In this document: positions 34,601-43,779 of the stretch, piece after piece
Layout of the letters: the number at the start of each line of letters is the position of its first letter
Position numbering within the stretch: position 1 is the stretch's first letter
Assembly (NCBI GenBank): GCA_034359265.1
Contig: CP136891.1
Coordinates: forward strand, 11,732,501-11,796,500
DNA: 64,000 nucleotides
Reading direction: 5' to 3'
Origin: Canna indica
Taxonomy: Eukaryota; Streptophyta; Magnoliopsida; Zingiberales; Cannaceae
Notes under the pieces: generated by a model
Seen by the model: only the letters and a program-made list of their open reading frames with translations
The model's database searches: none
What the model was told of the DNA's origin: nothing
Made by a program: the position numbers and the translations under genes

Positions 34601-35061
34601 GTGTTCATCGCCTTTGACTGCATCTTAAGCCATGTTGTTGTTCATTGTCGAGTTGACACTTGATACTTGTTGATCATATTGTGATTCTCCTACTCAGCAT
34701 TCGCTGATCTCCGTTGTTTTTGCTTCAGATTTGCAGGGGTGAGCAGTCGATTTGTAGATCGAGGTGTAGATAGTTTTTAGACAGCTAGTAGTAGTCGTAG
34801 ATGTGGAGCTCTGATGGCGACTGCTTTTGTATTTTGGTTTGTTTTGTCGTCTTATAGCTCGGCTTTGATATTGTTATTTTGGAGCTATAATTTGTAGATC
34901 AATTTTATATTTGGTTAAATATTGTATTTGATCGGACTTATGAATTGTAGTTATTGGTTTTTATGTTGTTGTTTTATTATATGTGATGATTCGTGGCTTT
35001 TCATTCTGCTGCGCGGTGTTCGGGCCGCCGTCACGTCTCGGGTCGGGGCCGGGGCACGATA
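31679..35061 (+). mobile_element. LTR retrotransposon remnant with a collapsed interior
   Basis: 31679-32123 is the last ~445 bp of a 5' LTR, ending GGCGCGACA. TGGTATCAGAGC (32128-32139) is an initiator-Met-type primer-binding site. About 300 bp of interior without gag/pol lead to the purine tract AAGGTGGAGAGGA (32407-32419). A full-length 3' LTR spans 32420-35061, starting TGTTATGTCC and ending CACGATA. Both ~440-bp LTR tails are nearly identical. The first ~2.2 kb of the 5' LTR is absent and no TSD is visible, so the element is truncated on the left. The same LTR occurs alone at 51545-54337. The long GC-rich LTR and its end sequence suggest a Ty3-type element, but there is no coding region to prove it. 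Confidence 0.9.
33340..33770. repeat. ~180-bp imperfect tandem repeat inside the LTR
   Basis: The words GTTGTCGG, GTTGAGGT, GTGCTGAACGCGATGGTG and TTTCAGATTGGAGATCG recur with starts near 33345, 33522 and 33690. The same three-unit array lies in the solo LTR at about 52385-52810, so it is a feature of the LTR family. Confidence 0.8.
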
Positions 35062-36713
35062 TGTTTGGTTCTATTCTCTGCAGTTTCTATTGTTGACATT
35101 TATGGACATAATTATATTGCGCTATCTATTAGCAATGCTTGATTCATACTTCACAGTTTACATATACTCGAATGATATGTGTGCTTCTTTATTTCAGCTT
35201 TATTGTTACATATACTCGATGTCAGCATATGTGCTTCTTTATTTCAGCTTTATGATTCAGCCCCTATTCATATGTTCACAAGAATAGGCTTGTGAACTAA
35301 TAATTTATTTCAGCTTTATGATTCAGCCCCTTTATTAGTTCACAAGAATAGGGATGCTTACACAATTAAAATAGTAGAATCTTCATCATGCTTTTCTTTC
35401 AAAAAAAGGTTATGATGAATTACTTTTTCTAGCTTATTTGTCCCAGACAATCTTTCTTATTTTCAGACTAATTAAGAAAGAACTTGCTTTGTTTTAAATA
35501 TTATAAGAAGATCCTATTGAAGCCAAATCAGAACATTTTTGTCTCTTGACTGAACAAACAAAGACAGAATCTCATGCTTAAGGTAGAACTAAGGACAAGA
35601 TCATTCATTGGAGAGGCTTCTTACCAGCAGCAATTACCATCCTCACAGTCTCAAATCATTATCTATCAGACAAATGGATAACAGCTGATCAACAGAGGGG
35701 CCAAATTCTTTAGGCTTGTTTTCTGACATTATAATGTAGATTGAAAATCCAGTCATATATGCTAGGCACATTCAACAAACTTAGATGGGTGCTAATCCTT
35801 GGAGCATCTCTTTACAAAATTGTTCTCTACTTTAATAAGATCTCTTTCATTACTCAGTAAACTCCTATTTACAAGGAAGAAAGGACAATAAAGAATATAG
35901 AAACCTTGGTAACTTCGTAAGACTAGAGAAAGCCTGGCTGATGTGGATTATTAGGTCATATAATTAATGCCTAAGATTCAAACAAAGAACCCACTCAAAT
36001 CAACAAAGAATCATGAAACAAAATGGAAGAAAGCCAGAGCAACAATAATCAAAAAGGAGGGAAGGGAGAGCTGTCAAAGTAATAGTAGACAAGCACATCA
36101 AGCCAACCTATTCTTGTCCCATTCCTTCCTCCTTTATCTTTTCCCCCTACAAGCACAATAATGCTCAGGTACCTTTTATTGGATGTATCTGCTCTGTGGA
36201 CCTATTATCATGTATTTATTGGATTATCATTATATTGTTCTTTATTAAATCTTCGTATGTTATCTGAGAAATATAGTTAGGATAATCTATTGCTTTTTTC
36301 CATGATACTCAATGATGCTAACCAAATTCAGATATTCAATGGTGAACCAAGTCGCATACATGTTTGAGTTCCCTACCATAATTAATCGGTGGTTCAGTTA
36401 GACTTGGAATTAGGAAACATGTATTATGTGTATATACACGTTGCAATTTCTTACCTTGCCCTATCAATAATGCACAATAGACGGTATGCACAATCTTCAC
36501 TATTCATTGTGAAGTAGCAATAATAGCATGAAACAGGCATGCTGTTATATTGTTGTACTAAAGTAAAGTGAAAAATGAAAAGGAGAAAACCCAATAAAGT
36601 TTCAGAAGAAAAACATGATGAATTATGGAATAGCTAGGTATAGTTATTTGTATGTCATGTCGTTTGGTTCATTGTGGACAATGATTTGTTTTGGTAAGTG
36701 ATAGCTGATATGT
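35062..36713. other. Spacer with a short local duplication
   Basis: TTTATTTCAGCTTTATGATT followed by CAGCCCC and GTTCACAAGAATAGG occurs at about 35239-35287 and again at about 35307-35352. A shorter TGCTTCTTTATTTCAGC copy lies at about 35185. No gene was recognised. The CACTA element was inserted at its right edge. Confidence 0.55.
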
Positions 36714-36730
36714 CACTACTAGAAACATGA

Positions 36731-37006
36731 TCTTCAGCAACGGCCGCTCAAGCCGTTGCTATTTGCAAAGACGTTCTTACGGCCGCCCGAGCCGTTGCAG
36801 ATATATGTATCTGCAACGGCGTTCTAACAGAAAACCGAGCCGTTGCAGATTATTTTAATTATCAGCAACGGCTTTCTGACGGAAAGGCGAGCCGTTGCTG
36901 ATTTTTTAATCTTCAGCAACGGCTTGCTAACGGATAAGTGAGCCGTTGCTGATGATAACTTATCAGCAACGGCTTTCTAACGGGCGAGTGAGCCGTTGCT
37001 GATAAG
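36731..37006. repeat. 5' subterminal stem-loop array of the CACTA element
   Basis: Pairs of CAGCAACGGC and GCCGTTGCTG (or CTGCAACGG/CCGTTGCAG) alternate in inverted orientation. They form five short stem-loops separated by AT-rich linkers. Subterminal motifs of this kind are the transposase-binding sites of CACTA elements (known from En/Spm). An extra unpaired half-site lies near 36790. Confidence 0.85.
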
Positions 37007-37017
37007 TTTATATAGGG
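37007..37017 (+). promoter_or_regulatory. TATA motif of the CACTA transposase promoter
   Basis: TTTATATAGGG directly follows the last subterminal stem-loop. A GCTGCC-rich leader follows it, ending in a plausible donor CCG|GTATGTTG at 37125/37126. Transcription would start near 37045. Confidence 0.55.
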
Positions 37018-37157
37018 CACCAGTCGCGCCCGACCCTTCTTCCTCCCGCTGCTGCCGACGCTTCTCGCCACTGCTGCCGCTGCTGCCGACGCCGACACCT
37101 CTCGCCGCCGCTGCCGCTGCTGCCGGTATGTTGATCGGCCGGAGTATTGGTATCAAT

Positions 37158-37288
37158 CCGGCCGAAACCCTATTTCTAGGGTTTCGGCCGGCGGCGGTCG
37201 GCCTATGGCCGCCGCCGGACCTTCTACAGTGGTCGGACAGTGTGTCCGGCCACTGTACGTCGGCGCCGGAGGGTGGACTCCGGCGCCG
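37158..37288. repeat. Four consecutive GC-rich hairpins
   Basis: (1) 37158-37191: 15-bp perfect stem CCGGCCGAAACCCTA, 4-nt loop. (2) 37188-37218: 12-bp stem with one G.T pair, 7-nt loop. (3) 37225-37257: 15-bp stem with one G.T pair, 3-nt loop. (4) 37261-37288: 11-bp perfect stem CGGCGCCGGAG, 6-nt loop. They follow one another almost without spacers in the leader or leader intron of the transposase gene. Confidence 0.95.
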
Positions 37289-37409
37289 GAATTTTTTATT
37301 ATTAATTATTGTTTATTATTTTTATTGTTTTGAAATTGTTAATTAATTATTTTATAATTGTTAATTAATTGTTTAATTTGTTAGATTAATTATTAGTGTT
37401 TAGATTAAT

Positions 37410-37513
37410 TTCGGACGCGCGCCGGAATCGTCCACTTCGGACGCGCGCCGGAATCGTCCAATTTGGACTCACGCCGGAATCGTCCACTTCGGACGCGCGC
37501 CGAAATCGTCCAA
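37410..37513. repeat. 26-bp tandem repeat, four copies
   Basis: Units start at 37410, 37436, 37462 and 37488 and share TTCGGACGCGCGCCGGAATC then GTCCAA/C. Each begins with GGACG and ends with CGTCC, so each can itself fold. A fifth stub (TATGGACTCG) follows. Confidence 0.95.
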
Positions 37514-37711
37514 TATGGACTCGAACTGTCTCGAAACATTTAGAAAATAATCATCCATCCGACGAGTTGATATGTTTCACGTACGCATCGACGAATCGGA
37601 TATGATTTAGCAAAACCTTAGATCCGTTCGGGAATTATATGTTCGTGTAAAAGAAGTAGATGATCTATTATACGACGTACAATTCTTGAATTGTCCCTGA
37701 TTGGACAATTT

Positions 37712-37920
37712 GGGAATATAATTATTTGTACTGCACTTACGTTTTTATTTTAACTGTTAACTAATTATTCTAAAATTCGACAACATCTCTCTTGTTCTCC
37801 GATACGCGCCCAGATGATATGCGTATTCGGAGAACTGTAGGGAGATGCTGTCGAAATTTAGAATAATTAGTTAACAGTTAAAATAAAAATGTAAGTGCAG
37901 TACGAATAACATAAATCCCG
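37712..37920. repeat. Long near-perfect inverted repeat (arms ~96 bp, loop ~13 nt)
   Basis: The left arm 37712-37807 and right arm 37821-37920 are complementary. The core TTTTATTTTAACTGTTAACT is continued by AATTATTCTAAA without mismatch, and the arms differ at only a few places over the inner ~80 bp. The outer ~20 bp are less well matched. It lies just upstream of the transposase reading frame. Confidence 0.95.
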
Positions 37921-37984
37921 AATGGAATAGGACAATCTCACCTAAAGACATTAACCAAAGAAATTGTCATTGATTGACAGAATC

Positions 37985-40900
37985 ATGTCGGCTGATCGAA
38001 GTTGGATGTACCGACGTCTTGATCGTGGAGCTTTAACGAATGAGTTTCGATTAGGCGTAACGTACTTCCTAAATTTCACCTATTCGAATCGGAATTTCGT
38101 TAGCATGGGTGATCAAATCCGATGTCCGCGCCGCATTTGTTCAAATGGATGATTTTTGGATCGGGAGACTGTCACTCTGCATCTATATAGCAAAGGATTT
38201 GCACCAAGATATTTTCTATGGACTTGTCACGGGGAGTCGCGCGAAGTCGGGACGTCGAGCAATCCTGTCGTTCAGACATATGGTGAATCTTCCTCTGTTG
38301 GTGCTTCTTCATCCGGTCAATGTAATCCCTATAGAACTATGATACTTGATAGTCTTGGGGGTCAATTCCGCCTGAATGATAATGTTGATCGGCCAGATCT
38401 TCAGACATCAGTCCCACCAGATACTACAGCGGTTGATATCACAGAAGTAGGGTTTGCGGTAGAGATTGAATTACCGAATAAAGAAGCTGCAGAATTTTAC
38501 GAGATGTTGAAAGCTGCCGATGAACCTTTGTATGAGAATTGTCCTAAATACACTAGGTTTTCAGCAATGACACAGCTCTTAAACATCAAGGCCGATTGTA
38601 ATATCAGCGGAGTTGCGTATGATCGGATTGCTGGATTGATTAATGGAATGCTGCCTACTGATAACAAGTTTGAGCCTACTTTTTATAAGACTAAAAAGCT
38701 GATGAGAAAATTGGGGCTTGGGTACGAAAAAATACACGCGTGCCAAAATAACTGCATTTTATATTATAAAGAAAATGTGCAGTTGGATAAATGCCCTGTA
38801 TGTCAACACCCTCGTTACAAGGAGAAAAAATCGGTCAAACAGAAAAATATCCCGTTTAAGGTGCTTCGGTATTTTCCACTAACACCGAGGCTTCAAAGAT
38901 TATTCATGTCGGAAAAGACAGCCCCCTACATGAGTTGGCATGCAAGAAGTCGTGATGATACAGTAATGACTCATCCATCTGACAGTGAAGCATGGAAACA
39001 TTTGGATACATGTTATCCTTCATTTGCTATGGATACTAGAAATATCAGATTGGGATTGTGCACAGATGGTTTTAATCCGTTTGGACATTCTGCAACTCCT
39101 TATTCAGTTTGGCCAGTGCTGCTGACAGTTTATAATTTGCCACCGTCAATGTGCATGAAAGATGAATTTATTTATCTTTCGATGATTATTCCGGGTCCTA
39201 AGGGTCCGCGAAAAGAAATTGACATATTTCTCAGACCCTTGATAGATGAATTGAAAATATTGTGGACTGAGGGAGCTATCACTTATGATTGTCATCGGAA
39301 GCAAAACTTCAATTTAAAAGCCGCGGTCTTGTGGACAATCAATGATTTCCCCGCATACGGTATGTTGTCGGGTTGGAGCACTCACGGCCGACTCTCTTGC
39401 CCGTATTGTATGGAACACTCTAAATCAATCAGTCTTCAGAACGAACGAAAAATCTCATTCTTTGATTGTCATCGTCGATTCCTACCGGTTCATCACCAGT
39501 ATCGAAGGAATCGTAATAAATTTACTAAGGACAGAGTCGAAAGAGATGGGCCACCACCGATGTTGTCTGGTGAACAAATGTTAGCACGTGTTTCAGCACT
39601 TCCAGATATAGTATTTGGTCGCAATGAAAGAGTGTCAGGTTTTGGCCAAACACACAACTGGGTGAAAAAAAGTATCTTTTGGGAATTGCCCTATTGGAGT
39701 TCATTATTGATTCGACATAATTTAGATGTCATGCACATTGAAAAAAATATGTTTGATAATATTTTCAACACTGTGATGGATATTTCTTGAAAAACTAAAG
39801 ATAATGTCAAAGCCCGACATGATCTGAAAATACTTTGTAAAAGACCAGAGTTGGAGTTACAAGAGGTCAACGGACGATATCTGAAACCGAAGGCCCTATA
39901 TGTGTTAAATAAACAACAGATCAAAGATGTTTGTCAATGGGTAAAAGAACTCAGATTACCCGATGGATATGCTTCAAACTTATCTCGATGTGTGAACGTC
40001 GATGATTGCAAAATATCAGGGATGAAGAGCCATGATTGTCATATATTCATGCAGAGATTACTTCCGATCGCATTTCGAGATCTTCTACCTGATAATATTT
40101 GGGGTCCGTTGACTGAATTAAGTATGTTTTTTAGAAGCATCTGTGCAAATGTCCTTCGAGTCGAAGATATGTCTACACTTGAAAATAATATTGTTGAAAT
40201 CATATGCAAGCTGGAGCAGTTTTTCCCTCCTGCATTTTTTGACTCGATGGAGCATCTACCGATACACTTGGCATACGAGGCACGAGTTGGTGGCCCCGTT
40301 CAATATCGTTGGATGTACTTATTTGAAAGATACATGAATCGTCTGAAGAAAAAAGTAAAGAACACCGCAGCTGTTGAAGGATCAATATCTGAATCGTATA
40401 TCATCCAAGAAATTTCAACATTCTGCTCATTTTACTTTGAATCGACAGTACAGACAAGATTTGATCGTCTTCCACGTAACGACGACGGGGGTGTTCGACA
40501 TTCAGATGGACGTTTAAATATATTTTGTCACTCTGGTCGTGCTTTTGGTTCTCGTCCATCTCGACACTTAAGCGATGAAGAGTATCATTTGACACACTTG
40601 TATGTATTACTCAATTGTCCAAAGATTGAATAATTCATTGAAATATTTGACATTGAGATGGTGCAAAAATATTCTATTCACAACGATCAAGAATTGGAGA
40701 GATTACGGAATCGTGATTTCCCTACTTGGATTCAGACTTACAGCAAAGATCACAGAGCTGAAATAGGTGAAAGAATATTTGAGTTTGTTAGTGGACCGTC
40801 GCGACTTGTGTCGTGCTATAGCGGATATTTTGTTAACGGGTATAAATTTCACACGGTTGAATATTCATTTACAAAGAAAACGATGAATGCTGGGGTCTGC

Positions 40901-41446
40901 GTGAAAGGGACAACCTATGTTGAATGTGATATGGATTTTTATGGACTGGTGGAAGAAGTGATAGAGTTGCACTACTTCGGCTTGAAATCAGTGATCTTAT
41001 TTAGATGTCATTGGTTCGATACAACAGAAAGGGGCATGAAAGTTCATCCAAAATATAAACTTGTTGAGGTTAATTACAAATCGAAATTGGCAGCAAATGA
41101 GCCTTTTATATTGGCATCACAAGCCGAACAAGTATATTACGCGAAGTATCCGGCTCGAAATAAAGATAGAGCAGATTGGCATGTAGTCTGTAAGACAAAA
41201 GGTAGAGGAAAAATTGATCCGATAGTAGGAGAAAATGATCCTCCTGGTTTCTATCAAGAAGATGATCTTCCTGCTGTGGATCGTATTATTCTAATACTCG
41301 AGGATGCAGACACAACGTCAATTCAATTAGAAGTTGAATATGCTGATGATGACGATCATGAAATTGAGGAAGCTGGAGATGAAGAAGATGAAGAAGAGGA
41401 AGAAGAAGAAGAATTTGAAGACTATTATTCAGATGATGAAGAATAA
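37985..41446 (+). pseudogene. TNP2-type CACTA transposase, interrupted by three in-frame stops
   Basis: One reading frame runs from 37985 (or the ATG at 37964) to the TAA ending at 41446, broken by TGA at 38150, TGA at 39788 and TAA at 40631. No frame shift is needed. Domain order is typical. The transposase-associated domain (DRSWMYRRLDRG, IRCPRRIC) covers about 37990-38230. The Tnp2 catalytic domain covers about 38800-39640 (LCTDGFNPFG, YCMEHS). A DUF4218 region covers about 40100-40450 (SICANVLRVEDM, FPPAFFDSMEHLPIHLAYE). A DUF4216-like region covers about 40840-41190 (DFYGLVEEVIEL, LFRCHWFD). An acidic E/D-rich tail closes the protein. In relatives it cuts the element ends. I did not resolve all catalytic acids. 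Confidence 0.95.
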
Positions 41447-41521
41447 TTGTAAAGTATATATTTTATTAAATATATCTCTACTATTTATACAATAATCTGA
41501 TTATATGTCTGTTCGACAGAT

Positions 41522-43057
41522 ATGTCTGGTCGTGATTATCGACGCAGGAGAGTTTCGGAGTCTCCGATCGGTGAGACTCTAGCACTTACTCATGCTGCTG
41601 ATCCTCCTGTTGTTGATCCTCATTCCGATGATACTGCCGAGGCTAGTACATCCAGACATAGGCGGCCACGCGGGCCGAACAGGTGGCAGCCTCCACCAGC
41701 CACAGAGTCACGTAGATTGATTAGCGTGATTGGGGAGCGGTAATATATCATGAATTATGAATCATTATAAATTCATTATATCATAATATAATATTAAAAT
41801 TTATTTTTGTTGTGCAGGTTCGAGCAAGAAGAAGTGTCGAGGAGCATTTCTTCTACTATTCGACGATACATGCACGGGGCATGGCCTACGTGGTCTCACG
41901 TGCCTAGCGAGCACGTCGACATGTTATGGCGCGAGTTTGAGGCACGTATTATTATTATTTTTTACATGCATGATGATATATTAATATTGGTACTGATATT
42001 ATTATTTTGCAGGCTCGCTATACATGGGCCGAGGACCAGAGGCCCTTCATTTACGCTGCCTGGGAGGCTATTTCCCGGGCAAGGTACAACGGGCAGCTGG
42101 GGCAGGCTCGGTCCCAAGCGATGGCCCGAGCTGGGACCACTAACATCGCGGAGACTCGGGGATACGGCCCCGGTTGGATTACTTCGGATATATGGAACTA
42201 GCTCGTGGGGATATGGTCGACGGATCGATGGCAGGAGGTTTCTCGGAATGCGGCTAGAAATCGCATGTCGGGAGGAGCAGCGCGTCACACCGGCGGCTCT
42301 GTTGCATTTGCAGTGCACGCAAACCGTATGGTAAGTATATCTTTTAATTATATATTTTATTTGTTATTATGTGTACTAATTAATGTATTTGTTTTGTAAA
42401 TGTAGACGACGGTGTCGGATGACGGGACTGTCCAGCGACCCTCCCCGATGGCGGTGTTCGAGCGGACTCACCGTCGAGCACATGGGACGGGGGAGTACAT
42501 CGACAACCGCGCTGCATACATTATGGTAATTATATATTTGTTTAAATTATTCATTATATATTTATAATTTAAGTTTTATGATAAATATTAAACAAAAAAT
42601 CAAACTCGAGTAGGAGACCTACAGCCAAACGGTGGTGCAGCGCGGGGGTACCCCCGAGGACTTTGACGCAGCATCGTGGGTCGAGGCCGTAGGTGGCTGG
42701 GACCATGGCCGCGTATATGGCTTCGCAGATAGTGGTCATGCGCGAGCCGTACTAGGGCCACTTGGGGCACCGACCCCTCCGGTCGCTAGTGAGCGGCTGT
42801 CCACCTCTAGATCCAGTTATGATCATAGTAATAGGATAAGGACACTAGAGGAGACGGTCGCGCGTCAGACTGAGATGATGGAGCGTGAGAGTCAGACGAT
42901 GGCGAATATAGAAGCTATGCTACGCAACTTGTCAGGTCATCCCGAACCAGTCATCTCTTCGGCATCATCTAATCCATCGTCCTCGAGTCAGTCCACGCCG
43001 GTGTACACTCAAGCGCTCCAGACCCCGCCATATAATCCAGACCATCCTCCATCTTGA
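41522..43057 (+). pseudogene. CACTA second gene (TnpA-like / plant En/Spm transposase family), one in-frame stop
   Basis: Five exons join in frame: 41522-41739, 41818-41941, 42013-42330, 42406-42525, 42614-43057. The product has an Arg-rich N-terminus, a middle with WPTWSHVPSEHVDMLW, a region around RNRMSGGAARHTGGSVAF and HRRAHGTGEYIDNRAAY, and a C-terminal heptad-like helix (IRTLEETVARQTEMMERESQ), ending in a Ser/Pro-rich tail. This matches the plant Ptta/En/Spm second-ORF family, whose TnpA-type members bind subterminal repeats. A TAG at 42199-42201 stands where the frame would continue, consistent with CAG to TAG. Intron 2 appears to use a GC donor (GAG|GCACGT). Tnp gene and this gene are 75 bp apart, same strand. 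Confidence 0.88.
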
Positions 43058-43360
43058 TCGTGAGATTTTTTGTTTGGATATTGAACTTGTTTAACTTATT
43101 TTGTTTGGATATTGATACTTCAATTTTGCATTTGAATTGTTTTTATACTATCGTGGATAATTATCAATATAAATATAATTGTTTTGATGTATATATGTTA
43201 GTGTGTTTGTGATGTGTGAATGAATGTGTATGAGGTGTTTGTGATGTGTGAATGAATGTGTGTATAAGGGTATGGGTGTGTGAGTTATGTATCAGATAAA
43301 TGTATCAATGTATCAATGGAAATTTGAAATTTTCAAATTTTCTGGTTGCAGGTATTCGTC

Positions 43361-43760
43361 ATCAGCAACGGCTTTCCCACGGGCGTCCGTGGGAAAGCCG
43401 TTGCTAAAAGTGTATCGAAAGCCGTTGCTGATGACCTACAGCAACGGCTTAGCGACGGCGTTTTACTAACGGCGTTGCTACGGACTCAGCGGCCGTTGCT
43501 ATTAATGTTATCAGCAACGGCTCCGGGTCTGTGGCAAAACCGTTGCTGATAATAGTTTTAGCGACGGCCCGAGCGGCCGTTGCTGATAATGTTTTGAGCG
43601 ACGGCCCGAGCGGCCGTTGCTGATCCGTTGCTAAGTCATCAGCAACGCGACTTTCTGTCACGGCTCTATTGCAACGGCTCAGCCGTTGCTGATGCTCTTC
43701 AGCAACGGCATCAGCCGTTGCTGATGCTCTTCAGCAACGGCATCAGCCGTTGCTGATGAC
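43361..43760. repeat. 3' subterminal repeat array of the CACTA element
   Basis: At least a dozen GCAACGGC/GCCGTTGC cores occur in both orientations. They include a long stem (GGCTTTCCCACGG with its complement, 43370-43400) and a tandem pair of TCAGCAACGGCATCAGCCGT then TGCTGATG near the end. They mirror the 5' array. Confidence 0.9.
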
Positions 43761-43779
43761 CATTTTTCTAGTAGTGTGT

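Larger units (their letters stand above)
36714..43776 (+). mobile_element. CACTA (En/Spm-type) DNA transposon, complete, 7063 bp
   Basis: The left end CACTACTAGAAACATG matches the complement of the right end, CACTACTAGAAAAATG. The 3-bp target duplication TGT lies at 36711-36713 and 43777-43779, as expected for CACTA elements. Inside, in order, are a 5' subterminal stem-loop array, a TATA motif, a structured leader, a TNP2-type transposase gene, a TnpA-like gene and a 3' subterminal array with the same GCAACGGC core. Both genes have in-frame stops, so the copy is probably no longer autonomous. Intact termini and TSD suggest a fairly recent insertion. Confidence 0.97.

Noticed and set aside
36711..36713. 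Possibility that the TGT flanks of the CACTA element are chance
   Set aside because: The right flank is TG-rich, so a 3-bp match has some chance probability. The termini match so well and the TSD length is so typical that I keep it as real.
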